Positions 15,980-23,396 of a stretch of DNA of 29,472 nt are shown piece by piece. Every line of letters starts with the position of its first letter. Within the stretch, counting starts at the first letter, position 1. The stretch spans positions 1 to 29,472 of the forward strand of contig SZPE01000058.1 of NCBI GenBank assembly GCA_030263555.1, read 5' to 3'. The notes below the pieces were generated by a model. That model was not told where the DNA came from, searched no databases, and was given only the letters and a program-made list of their open reading frames with translations. This stretch comes from CFX2 sp014338005. GTDB lineage: Bacteria > Chloroflexota > Anaerolineae > Aggregatilineales > Phototrophicaceae. The translations under genes and the position numbers were made by a program.

Positions 15980-16608
15980 CGATCACGCTGGAACACCTGC
16001 GCGCGGCGCTGAGTTTGACCGAATTTGACGCCGAGGCCGCTCACCGGCAGATGGCCCCGAACGTCAGCCGGGCACGTCCGGTTTCTGGCGCGCGTCAGGC
16101 CGGGGTGCTTGTGCTGCTGTACCCGGATGCGGGCAGCTGGCAGATTGTCCTCACCCGGCGGACGGAAAACCTGCGCGGCCACAGCGGGCAGATCAGCTTT
16201 CCCGGTGGGCGACGCGACCCGCAGGACGGCTCGTTCACGGCGACGGCACTGCGCGAAACGTGCGAGGAGCTGGGCGTGTGCGCGCCGGACATCACTGTGA
16301 TCGGCCTGCTGACCCCGATTTACATCCCCCCCAGCAATTATGAGGTGTTCCCGACGGTCGGCACGCTGCCGAAGCCGCCGGTTTTTCATCCCAACCCGTT
16401 TGAGGTGGCCGAAGTATTCACCTTTTCGGTAGACAACTTGTTGGATGCGCGTTATAAATCAACCGAAGAATGGGTTTTCCAGGGCGCGCGTGTCTGGATT
16501 CCGTATTACACGGTGCGGGCGCATAAGGTCTGGGGCGCGACGGCCATCATCCTGAGCGAACTGGAATATCGGCTGCGCGCGGTTGTGCCATCCTTTCGTC
16601 AAGATTGA
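15976..16608 (+). CDS. NudL-type Nudix hydrolase (CoA pyrophosphatase-like)
   Basis: A 210-residue Nudix hydrolase. It carries the signature that precedes the Nudix box in the CoA-diphosphatase group, LTRRTENLRGHSGQISFPGG (59-78). The Nudix box GGRRDPQDGSFTATALRETCEELGV (77-101) follows and has the Asp and the one-residue-longer spacing seen in NudL. These enzymes split CoA and its derivatives into 4'-phosphopantetheine and 3',5'-ADP with Mg or Mn. The active-site REtxEE residues are present. It is the last gene of the E2-JAB-E1-PCMT run, with its ATG overlapping the PCMT stop by 4 bases. The link to the ubiquitin-like genes may be only positional. Confidence 0.88.
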   Translation: MTITLEHLRAALSLTEFDAEAAHRQMAPNVSRARPVSGARQAGVLVLLYPDAGSWQIVLTRRTENLRGHSGQISFPGGRRDPQDGSFTATALRETCEELGVCAPDITVIGLLTPIYIPPSNYEVFPTVGTLPKPPVFHPNPFEVAEVFTFSVDNLLDARYKSTEEWVFQGARVWIPYYTVRAHKVWGATAIILSELEYRLRAVVPSFRQD

Positions 16609-16639
16609 CGCTTGAATCGCCGCGAAACCGGGAACTGTT

Positions 16640-16658
16640 CGAGGTTGTTTCAGCCTCG
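16640..16658 (+). terminator. Possible hairpin after the Nudix gene
   Basis: CGAGGTTG and CAGCCTCG form an 8-bp stem with one G-T pair and a TTT loop, 31 bases after the stop. There is no T-tract, so intrinsic termination is uncertain. Confidence 0.35.
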
Positions 16659-16759
16659 TGATAGGTCGAATAAAAGCGCCGCTGGCTGCTGGCCGCGAGG
16701 GTGGGCTTTTGACACTTCACGGCTGAGGGCCAATCGCTTGAAAAGGAGGCATCGGCATC

Positions 16760-17695
16760 ATGGACGAAGGGTATGTGCTGGTTATTGGCTCGGCGGGAAT
16801 TGACGTTAAAGGCCGCGCCGATGAGGAAGAACTGCACTGGGAGGCTTCCAACCTGGGGCGCGTGCGGAACAGCGTCGGCGGGGTGGCGCGGAATATCGCC
16901 GAAAACCTGGCCCGCCTGGAGGTCGAAACCGTCCTGCTGACGGCTGTTGGCAGTGATGTCGAGGGCGCGCGGGTGCTGGAACACTGCCGCGCCAACCGCA
17001 TAGACTGTTCCTATGCCCGCGTGGTGGAAGGCGCGCGCACCGGCACTTATATGGCGCTGCTCAAACCCAGCGGGGAACTGCTGGTCGCCATCGGCGATTT
17101 TGAAGTCATGCGTTCGGTGGACGAAGCGTACCTGTTGGAACATGAAGACCTGCTGGCCGAGGCCGAGATGGTCGTGATTGACGCCACGCTGTCGCAGGAG
17201 GCGCTGGCGGCTTTGTTCCGGCTGGCCGAACGGCATCACGTCCGGGTGTGCGCCGACCCGACCACGCCCATGCTGGCCCCCCGGTTGTGTCCTTACATCC
17301 CGCAGCTTCATCTGGTTGTGCCGAACGCTGCCGAAACGGCGGCGCTGTGCGGGCTGGCCTATACCGCCCACGACCGCGAATCCGCCACCAACGCGGCGCG
17401 GCAGTTGGTGGCGCTGGGGGCTTATATCGCCGTCGTGACAATGGGCGACAAAGGGCTGGCCTACGCCGACGGCAGCGGCGGCGGGTTCATCCGGGCGGTT
17501 CATACGAATGTGGTGGACTCGACCGGCGCGGGGGACGCGCTGACCGGCGCGGTCATTTTCGGCCTGCTTAACGAAGTGCCGCTTGATGAGGCTATGCGCC
17601 TGGGGGTGACGGCGGCTTCATTGACCCTGCAAACGACCGAGACGGTTGTGCCGAATTTAAGCCAGGAACTGCTGTACGACCGGCTGGCGGTCTGA
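16760..17695 (+). CDS. PfkB-family sugar/nucleoside kinase, pseudouridine kinase-like
   Basis: A 311-residue ribokinase-fold kinase. The N-terminal signature is NSVGGVARNIAENLARL (37-53), with a leading IGSAGIDVKGRAD strand. The C-terminal PfkB signature is VVDSTGAGDALTGAVIFGLL, containing the catalytic Asp and the anion hole. The N-terminal pattern 'GGVARNIAENLARL' and the following 'T.VG.D..G' are typical of PsuK (YeiC), which phosphorylates pseudouridine to pseudouridine 5'-phosphate. The partner glycosidase PsuG is not adjacent, so the substrate is not settled. An AAGGAGG box lies about 11 bases before the ATG. The gene stands 151 bases after the Nudix gene and probably has its own promoter. 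Confidence 0.83.
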   Translation: MDEGYVLVIGSAGIDVKGRADEEELHWEASNLGRVRNSVGGVARNIAENLARLEVETVLLTAVGSDVEGARVLEHCRANRIDCSYARVVEGARTGTYMALLKPSGELLVAIGDFEVMRSVDEAYLLEHEDLLAEAEMVVIDATLSQEALAALFRLAERHHVRVCADPTTPMLAPRLCPYIPQLHLVVPNAAETAALCGLAYTAHDRESATNAARQLVALGAYIAVVTMGDKGLAYADGSGGGFIRAVHTNVVDSTGAGDALTGAVIFGLLNEVPLDEAMRLGVTAASLTLQTTETVVPNLSQELLYDRLAV

Positions 17696-17744
17696 CCGGC
17701 AAAACGAATGAAATGGGCTGTTTATTGGGGTGAGGTTGTGTTGT

Positions 17745-18902
17745 ATGCCTAAGGTGTCGTGGGTTATCGCGGCGATTTTGATTTTTACCACAGCTCTGCC
17801 GACGGCGGCGCAGCAGGCCGGCCAGTCGAATGTGCCAATCGTCACCGGGCTGGATGTGCTGCAGCGCGCCGAGGCGGCTTTCCGCGCCGGGGATTACGCG
17901 CGCGCGGTGGTGGACTCCAGCCTGTTCATTCTGCTTAACCCGACCTTCAGCCGGGGGTATTATCTGCGCGGCGCGGCCTACGTGCAGCTTGGCGATCTGC
18001 CACGCGCTTTAGACGATCTGGAGCGCACCCTGACCTATCCCGCCGCCGACGCGGCGTTTACCGGCGGCGTTTATAACCTGCGCGCGCTGCTGTACCTGGA
18101 ACAGGGCAATACCGACGCGGCGCTGGCCGACCTGAATGCCGGCATCGGCGCGGCCCCGGATGTGGCGGCGCTGTACCTGACGCGCGCCGAAATTTACCGG
18201 GTTTTGGGGCGTTTTGAGGATGCCCTGATGGACTATGATAAGGCGGTTGAACTGGATGGCGAGTCGGTCGAGGCGCGCGCCGGACGCGCACTGCTGAACA
18301 CCCAGACCGAGGCTTTCGACGCGGCGCTGGCCGATTACAACCGCATCCTGGAGCTGGAGCCTGAAAATGTCGAGGCGCTGGCCCGCCGCGCGGGGATATA
18401 CCTGGCGCAGGCGCAGTACGAATCGGCGCTGGCCGACCTGGACACTGCCGCGCGGCTGAACCCAGACGCGGCGGGTATTTACCTCAGCCGGGGCGCGGCG
18501 AACAACGCGCTCGACCGCCCGGCGCAAGCAGCAGCGGATTATCTGGAATGGTTGAACCGGGTAGCGGCGCGCCGCGCGACCTTCACCGGGGCATTTTTAC
18601 CGGGCGAGTCGGTGGTTGTTCCTCTGGAGGCCGGTCTGGTTTACAGCTTCCCGTTTGAGGCGGCTGCCGGCCAGCGTGTGCGGCTGACGGCATCCGGTCG
18701 GCCAGGGCAGGCCGTTGACCCGCTGCTGGTGCTGCTGGACCCGGCGGGAAACCCGGTAATCGCCGATGACGACGGCGGCGGGGATATGAACGCACAGATC
18801 ACCTATGTCATTCCCGCCGGCGGCACATATACGCTGCTGGTCGGCCACGCCGGGGGCAGCCCGGACGGCCCGGTGCGGGTGCTGCTGCAAATCGTTCGCT
18901 GA
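17745..18902 (+). CDS. Secreted TPR protein with C-terminal PPC-like domain
   Basis: A 385-residue exported protein. A signal peptide covers about residues 1-22 (hydrophobic WVIAAILIFTTALPTAAQQ). About six tetratricopeptide units follow (roughly 35-265), recognisable from repeats such as YLRGAAYVQLGDLPRALDDLERTL and ALADYNRILELEPENVEALARRAGIY. The last 100 residues (VVPLEAGLVYSFPFEAAAGQRVRL ... DPLLVLLDPAGNPVIADDDGGGD ... AGGTYTLLVG) resemble the bacterial pre-peptidase C-terminal (PPC) beta-sandwich. It probably mediates protein interactions at the cell surface. The start ATG 17745 follows a GGGGTGAGG box by 9 bases; an in-frame GTG at 17730 is less likely. It converges on the TIR gene with 5 bases between stops. 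Confidence 0.82.
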   Translation: MPKVSWVIAAILIFTTALPTAAQQAGQSNVPIVTGLDVLQRAEAAFRAGDYARAVVDSSLFILLNPTFSRGYYLRGAAYVQLGDLPRALDDLERTLTYPAADAAFTGGVYNLRALLYLEQGNTDAALADLNAGIGAAPDVAALYLTRAEIYRVLGRFEDALMDYDKAVELDGESVEARAGRALLNTQTEAFDAALADYNRILELEPENVEALARRAGIYLAQAQYESALADLDTAARLNPDAAGIYLSRGAANNALDRPAQAAADYLEWLNRVAARRATFTGAFLPGESVVVPLEAGLVYSFPFEAAAGQRVRLTASGRPGQAVDPLLVLLDPAGNPVIADDDGGGDMNAQITYVIPAGGTYTLLVGHAGGSPDGPVRVLLQIVR

Positions 18903-18907
18903 CGGCT

Positions 18908-19588
18908 TTAAGTCGCTTTTTTGCGGCTGCCGGTCAGCGCCGGTTCGGGCGCGCTCAGCAGGTGAATTAAATCCTGCAAACCGGACGAATAGTCCTCGCC
19001 AAAATCTATCGGCGGATACCACAGGTTAAGCCCGCTCAGGTCGGCCTGATGGCGCTGTACGGGGATGATGATTTTACCCGCGTCGGCGAAACGTTTTAAC
19101 TCGCTGCGGACGTTATCGGCGCGCGCTGCCGATGGCGAAGCGATCAGCAGCAGCAGACCGCACCGCTGCATGGCTGCCTCGATGGCCTCGTACCAATCGC
19201 TGCCGTTGGGCATGTCGGTGATGTCCAGCCACACCGGGACGCCGAAAAAGCGCAGATCCTCCACCAATTCGACGGCGAACAACTCGTCCGGGTGCGCGTA
19301 GCTGATGAACACCCCGGCCTGGGCTGCCTGCCGGACGTAATGCGTCTCCAGCGACCGCAGATAAGCCTGCCTGGCCCGCGTGTGAGCGGGGTCTAAAGCC
19401 AGCACGCGCGCAAGCGCGGCGCGCCGCTCCTCGATGGTCTGCGCGACGGATGCCAGCATTAACCAGGCCTGCTCCTCGTGCGGCGCGGCGGCGATCACCC
19501 GCCACAGCAGCTGCCGCGCGCGGTGATACTGCCCGGCGCGGGCATACTGGCCTACGGCGCTTAACAACCGGTTGAGATCATTGACCAT
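18908..19588 (-). CDS. TPR-TIR domain protein
   Basis: A 226-residue cytoplasmic protein. Residues 1-85 form TPR-like helical repeats (ARAGQYHRARQLLWRVIAAAPHEEQAWLML ... RVLALDPAHTRARQAYL). Residues 92-190 form a TIR domain: VFISYAHPDELFAVELVEDLRFFGVPVWLD, then NGSDWYEAIEAAMQRCGLLLLIASPSA, then IIIPVQ. Glu134 in DWYEAIE is placed where TIR NADases have their catalytic Glu. Bacterial TIR proteins often consume NAD or make signalling nucleotides during antiphage defence. No partner sensor is adjacent, so a defence role is only suggested by the nearby R-M-like genes. The start is ATG 19588, with AGGTGA about 9 bases upstream; GTG at 19600 overlaps that box. Confidence 0.83.
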   Translation of the reverse strand: MVNDLNRLLSAVGQYARAGQYHRARQLLWRVIAAAPHEEQAWLMLASVAQTIEERRAALARVLALDPAHTRARQAYLRSLETHYVRQAAQAGVFISYAHPDELFAVELVEDLRFFGVPVWLDITDMPNGSDWYEAIEAAMQRCGLLLLIASPSAARADNVRSELKRFADAGKIIIPVQRHQADLSGLNLWYPPIDFGEDYSSGLQDLIHLLSAPEPALTGSRKKAT

Positions 19589-19725
19589 GACAAACTTCAC
19601 CTGATATATACCAACTCGATATATAATAGCTGGTTATCCCTATCATAAACCCAACAGGGCGCGCACAAACCTATATGTTTGTCGCACGTTAGGGAATCGT
19701 TTAATGTCTGTATGTTTTAGTTTTC

Positions 19726-19755
19726 ATTATAATCAAACCTGCCGGTTTTTCTCCA
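19726..19755 (-). promoter_or_regulatory. Candidate promoter for the TIR gene
   Basis: On the minus strand a perfect TATAAT (19726-19731) follows TGGAGA (19750-19755) at 18 bases. This implies a leader of about 125 bases before the TIR start. The leader holds a 6-bp inverted repeat, ACAAAC/GTTTGT (19665-19670 and 19677-19682). The segment 19601-19776 is markedly AT-rich compared with its surroundings. Confidence 0.4.
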
Positions 19756-19776
19756 CCTGTAACAGATTTGGAACGC

Positions 19777-20250
19777 CTAAATCAACTGCGCGGTGATTTG
19801 TTCTTCCAGCCCGCGCAAATAGGCTACCGCTTCCGGCGTGCCTTCGTGAGGGGCCCAGGGCGCAAACTGCTTGTGGGTGTCCGGGTGGTACGGCCCCTGG
19901 ATGATTTCCAGCACGGCGCAGGGGGTCAGCGCGACGAAGTTGTGATATACGCGCGGCGGGATGTCCACCCCGCGCGTCGAGCCGTTCGGGTCGAGGATAA
20001 AAATCTGCTGCACGTCGCCGGAATCGGAGAAATGAACCAGTGCGGCGCGGCCCACCAGCGGCGCGATCAGTTCGACTTTATCGGGGTTTTCGTGTTTGTG
20101 CGGGGTGATGTAACTGCCCGGCAGGATGGCGTTAATCATCCGCTGGACGGGTTCGTCATACCGGTGAAAGTTATACGGCACGCGCCGGCGCGGCGACTCG
20201 GCGGCCTGGGCGATCAGGCTGTCTATCAACTGTTGAGTGATGGGACGCAT
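19777..20250 (-). CDS. WbuC-type cupin-fold metalloprotein
   Basis: A 157-residue cupin of the WbuC group, known mainly from O-antigen clusters and without an established reaction. The family core is visible: RVPYNFHRYDEPVQRMINAILPGSYITPHKHENPDKVELI (23-62) with metal ligands His51, His53 and Glu60. It continues into LVGRAALVHFSDSGDV and GVDIPPRVYHNFVAL with His103. Length and motif order fit the family. It starts 19 bases after the end of the nuclease gene on the same strand and may be read through from it. No O-antigen genes surround it; a link to sugar metabolism is not supported by context here. Confidence 0.85.
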   Translation of the reverse strand: MRPITQQLIDSLIAQAAESPRRRVPYNFHRYDEPVQRMINAILPGSYITPHKHENPDKVELIAPLVGRAALVHFSDSGDVQQIFILDPNGSTRGVDIPPRVYHNFVALTPCAVLEIIQGPYHPDTHKQFAPWAPHEGTPEAVAYLRGLEEQITAQLI

Positions 20251-20269
20251 CGTTTGCGATCTTTCGCTG

Positions 20270-20803
20270 CTAAAGAAATTTACTGAGCTCGGTTTTTTGC
20301 GCGCCGGTTGAAATAACGCTGTCCAGAGCTATAGAGTCTGCACGAGTATCCCATCGCGCGACAACGATGGCTCTTGCCAGCTTTCCTTTGTCATGGGCAA
20401 ATTCCAACACATCAAGCCGCTGGTGAGTTTTTAAGAGCTGTAGTAAAGAACGCTTGGGACCCTGCGGTGAAATCAGAAAAGCATATCCGGGTCGGGCTAT
20501 TCGGGCGTAACCTAATAACTGTGCCAGATGGTCGAGAGTCAGTGGGACGTTTTTACATTCCACAAAGGCAAGGTGAGTAACACTGGGCTGGTGGACGAAA
20601 CCGACAACATCTATTTGGATTTCCCAGGTCGGCCAGTCCGGGCTTAGTCCCTGTTGCAGCGCCTGGCGCTCGATTAAGGCTGCCAGCTTGGTTGTGGAGG
20701 CATCAAAAACACGGACTGTTGAATCTTTGAAATGTGTTGTGAGAAAACGGGACAGCCACTTTTGAACCGGCGAATACATTTCACGTTCGGTGCGATACAA
20801 CAT
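20270..20803 (-). CDS. PD-(D/E)XK-type nuclease, third gene of an R-M-like cassette
   Basis: A 177-residue protein not assignable to a named family by eye. It carries a PD-(D/E)XK-like core: WEIQIDVVGF (Asp65) followed by THLAFVECKN (Glu82-x-Lys84). This is the Asp...Glu-x-Lys arrangement on two strands used by many restriction and repair nucleases. A helix (LDHLAQLLGYARIARPGYAFLISPQG) then follows, as in these folds. The start overlaps the stop of the LAGLIDADG-like gene (TGATG; a GTG one codon earlier is also possible). Gene order and coupling make it the probable cleavage subunit of the cassette. Catalysis is inferred from the motif only. Confidence 0.7.
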   Translation of the reverse strand: MLYRTEREMYSPVQKWLSRFLTTHFKDSTVRVFDASTTKLAALIERQALQQGLSPDWPTWEIQIDVVGFVHQPSVTHLAFVECKNVPLTLDHLAQLLGYARIARPGYAFLISPQGPKRSLLQLLKTHQRLDVLEFAHDKGKLARAIVVARWDTRADSIALDSVISTGAQKTELSKFL

Positions 20804-21711
20804 CACTCCTCTGACTCCAGGGGTTCAAAAAGTGAAAGCTGGGCCGGCTGCGGCTCTCTGGTACATCCGAAGGCTTTACAGATTTGCCAGTACGAGTCAA
20901 AGTGTTTACCGCGTATTTCAGGGGGCAGGCGGTCGTCGTTTTCTCGATCATTGCTATCCTTCAAAACTCGTATTCTTCTGCGCCCCGGACAACCAACAGA
21001 GCGGTTGTCATTACGCTGCGCGTCTTGCAGCGCCAGTTCCTCCAGAACAGCCTGTTTATGCTGGAACGTGAAGCCTATTTTCAAAAATGGGATTGCGAAA
21101 ATGTTGATTTGGTGTTCCCGAAAATCCCGATTCATGTTGGGATGACCCCAGGTAATGTTTTGTACCGGTATTTGCAGGCCTTCCTGCAAAAGCAAGCACA
21201 GTTGAACAGGTACGGCCCAATTCAGGCTGTGGTTTAAAACGTCCAGTCGAACACGGTGCCGCCCATCAATGTAGCGGTTGGCATAACGCACGTTACCGGC
21301 AACATCAGCAAACCCTTTAACGAATTCTCGCTTCAAATCATCCGGTGTGTTTTCATTGAGAAATGTTTGGGGTATTTGAAAGCTGCAAAAACTGCTTTGC
21401 CCCCGTGTTACAGATAACAAACTGCGCCAGGGTAAGGCATTACGCAAAAATCGTATTGCCAGGTCAATGTTGCCGGGGGAATTTACCAGCGTGATATCGG
21501 CGTTGAGCAAATCCAGCAAACGCTCTCGAATGGAAACCAGCCCCAGGTTAATGCTGGTTTCCTGATCTACACTGACCGTGATACCGTGTGCTTCAAGGCT
21601 GCTGTAAGGAAAGCTGATTGTAACCTGACGAACGCCGCCGCTTTCGGAGATTGTGCCGCGCGCGATCACCATGCCCAGGAAATAAGCGAAGTCAGCATCG
21701 AGATAGTTCAT
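20803..21711 (-). CDS. LAGLIDADG-like protein lacking catalytic acids
   Basis: A 302-residue protein with two helices that resemble LAGLIDADG motifs: YFLGMVIARG (10-19) and FVKGFADVAG (130-139). Each is followed by a beta-strand region as in the two halves of a monomeric homing endonuclease. The metal-binding acid that ends the motif is Arg18 in the first and Ala138 in the second, so cleavage by this fold is unlikely. IPFLKIGFTFQHKQAVLEELA (about 207-227) is also typical of the fold. A C-terminal segment, LPPEIRGKHFDSYWQICKAFGC, may form a small extra DNA-binding unit. It lies 5 bases after the methyltransferase and overlaps the nuclease gene. I infer a DNA-recognition subunit. Confidence 0.68.
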   Translation of the reverse strand: MNYLDADFAYFLGMVIARGTISESGGVRQVTISFPYSSLEAHGITVSVDQETSINLGLVSIRERLLDLLNADITLVNSPGNIDLAIRFLRNALPWRSLLSVTRGQSSFCSFQIPQTFLNENTPDDLKREFVKGFADVAGNVRYANRYIDGRHRVRLDVLNHSLNWAVPVQLCLLLQEGLQIPVQNITWGHPNMNRDFREHQINIFAIPFLKIGFTFQHKQAVLEELALQDAQRNDNRSVGCPGRRRIRVLKDSNDRENDDRLPPEIRGKHFDSYWQICKAFGCTREPQPAQLSLFEPLESEE

Positions 21712-21716
21712 CGCGG

Positions 21717-22604
21717 TTATTGGGGCTTCTGGAAAATCAGGATGTACTCGTGAGCTTTGTTAATCCGAAACTTGTTGGGATACCCCAGCGGACGCATATT
21801 GTTGTATTCAGGCCGGCGGTCCCAGATGATAAGGTCGTCGTATATGAAACCGAGTGTTTGCATTTCTGTCGCCAAATCAGAGTGGAAAGGATAAAAATGC
21901 GCCTTTTTCCGAATGTCCATTACCACCATCAGGCAGTATTTACCGGGGCGCAAGGCGATAAAAACCTGCTCCATAATCTCCGCCAGCGCCTTTAGAAACA
22001 GCCTATAATCGGCGATTTTGCCGATGTCCTCTGCTGCATCGCCGTAATCGCGCTGCTCTTTGTAGTCGGCGGTGCGCTGCTGTAACAGGATGTCCCAATA
22101 AGGCGGCGAAGTCAAGCAGAAATCAACTGTATCCCGCTGGACATAATGCGATAAATTCCGCGCATCATCGGTGTGAATAACACCTTTGCCTCCCGTTTCT
22201 GTGCCGAGCAGTGGTGACTGCGAAAGACGGCTGAAGGCAATTGCGCTGAATTCCGGCGAAATCTCGATGCCGATGCCGTTTTTACCAGCGTCTCTCGCCG
22301 CTAAAATGGTCGTTCCTACACCCGCAAACGGATCGAGTACGGTGACATCTTCTTTGTTGGTGAAACAGGCAATCGCCCGGCTGGCGAGCGCCAGCGGAAA
22401 CATGGCAGGATGTTTGAGCTGTATTTCTTCACTGGTTTTGCGTAAATCCGACCAGATTGAAATGGAATAGCGCGTCCAGGTTTTGCCGTCAAGTTCATTG
22501 GCGCGGTTTTTGCTCGCGCCGCCGCCATCAGCTAACCCGGACTCGTCCGCTTCCGGTTCGGTTTGATCGGGGAAAAGCGCCAACTGTTCGGTTTCTTTTT
22601 CCAT
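21717..22604 (-). CDS. Site-specific DNA methyltransferase (SPPY type)
   Basis: A 295-residue amino-methyltransferase of DNA. The SAM-binding motif I is DPFAGVGTT (91-99), preceded by a motif X-like HPAMFPLALASRAI (65-78). The catalytic motif IV is TSPPYWD (165-171). TSPPY is the form found mostly in N4-cytosine methyltransferases, though some N6-adenine enzymes share it. The order X, I, IV with no large insert between I and IV is gamma-like. The target recognition segment would be C-terminal, or be supplied by the neighbouring LAGLIDADG-like protein. The start ATG 22604 has AGGTG 8 bases upstream; GTG 22613 and ATG 22610 are alternatives. It is the first gene of the cassette and would protect host sites from the nuclease. 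Confidence 0.88.
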   Translation of the reverse strand: MEKETEQLALFPDQTEPEADESGLADGGGASKNRANELDGKTWTRYSISIWSDLRKTSEEIQLKHPAMFPLALASRAIACFTNKEDVTVLDPFAGVGTTILAARDAGKNGIGIEISPEFSAIAFSRLSQSPLLGTETGGKGVIHTDDARNLSHYVQRDTVDFCLTSPPYWDILLQQRTADYKEQRDYGDAAEDIGKIADYRLFLKALAEIMEQVFIALRPGKYCLMVVMDIRKKAHFYPFHSDLATEMQTLGFIYDDLIIWDRRPEYNNMRPLGYPNKFRINKAHEYILIFQKPQ

Positions 22605-22670
22605 CACCATCACACCTGACTATCTATCGAAAGTATACTCTATTCTATGAGGATAAAACGAACCCGATCG

Positions 22671-23396
22671 CTAAATCAACGGCTTGCGGGTGGGGATGCC
22701 GGGTTTGCGGGGGTACATAGCCGGGGTGGGGGCAGTTTTTTCGATAACGATGAGGTAGTGTGTCTCGTCCACGCCCGGCAGCCGGACGGCATCCATACGC
22801 TGCACTTGCCCGCCCAGCGCGGCCAGCGCGCGCCGGGAACCGGCGGCTTCTTCTTCGGCGGACGCGCCTTTCATCGCCACGCAGCGCCCGCCCACCTTCA
22901 CCAGCGGCAGCAGGTATTCGACCAGGCTGGGCAGCCGCGCCACCGACCGCGCCACCGCCAGGTCGTAGGCGGCGCGGTGTTCCGGCAGGTGGCCGGCTTC
23001 TTCGGCGCGGGCGTGCAGGGTGCGGGCGTTGCTCAGCCCCAGGATGCCGATCATATGCTCCAGAAAGGCGATTTTTTTGCCGGTGGCTTCCAGCAGCGTC
23101 AGGTGAATGTCCGGGAAGGCAATCAGCAGGGGCAGGCCAGGGAAACCCGCGCCCGTGCCGACATCCACCACGCGCGTGCCAGGCAGCGGCGGCACGGCCT
23201 GGGCGACGGAGAGCGAATCGAGGAAGTGGCGCGCCTGCACTGCCGCCGGTTCGGTGATGGCCGTCAGGTTGGTGTGTTCGTTCCAGGCGGCCAGTTCGCG
23301 GGCATACAGCTCAAAACGGGCAATATGTTCCGCCGTCAGCGTGATATGGAACAGCGCCGCCGCCTGTTCGGCCAGGTTTTCGCCGTTAGCTGGCAT
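22671..23396 (-). CDS. rsmG: 16S rRNA (guanine527-N7)-methyltransferase RsmG
   Basis: A 241-residue SAM-dependent enzyme that makes m7G527 in 16S rRNA. Family hallmarks are NEHTNLTAIT (39-48), ARHFLDSL (55-62), the SAM motif VVDVGTGAGFPGLPL (76-90), LLEATGKKIAFLEHM and AVARSVARLPSLVEYLLPLVK. Length is slightly above the usual 210-240. The start ATG 23396 lies inside the end of the upstream secreted-protein gene (11-base overlap), implying coupled translation. A longer upstream frame overlaps that gene and is not believed. Its neighbours are not the replication or partition genes that usually accompany rsmG. Confidence 0.94.
   Translation of the reverse strand: MPANGENLAEQAAALFHITLTAEHIARFELYARELAAWNEHTNLTAITEPAAVQARHFLDSLSVAQAVPPLPGTRVVDVGTGAGFPGLPLLIAFPDIHLTLLEATGKKIAFLEHMIGILGLSNARTLHARAEEAGHLPEHRAAYDLAVARSVARLPSLVEYLLPLVKVGGRCVAMKGASAEEEAAGSRRALAALGGQVQRMDAVRLPGVDETHYLIVIEKTAPTPAMYPRKPGIPTRKPLI

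Noticed and set aside
16709..16714. Perfect TTGACA upstream of the PfkB-family kinase
   Set aside because: No matching -10 box occurs 16-18 bases downstream, so a promoter is not supported.
18897..18939. CGCTGAC/GTCAGCG inverted repeat at the junction of convergent genes
   Set aside because: The loop of 29 bases and 7-bp arms make a weak terminator candidate; the arms lie mostly in coding sequence.
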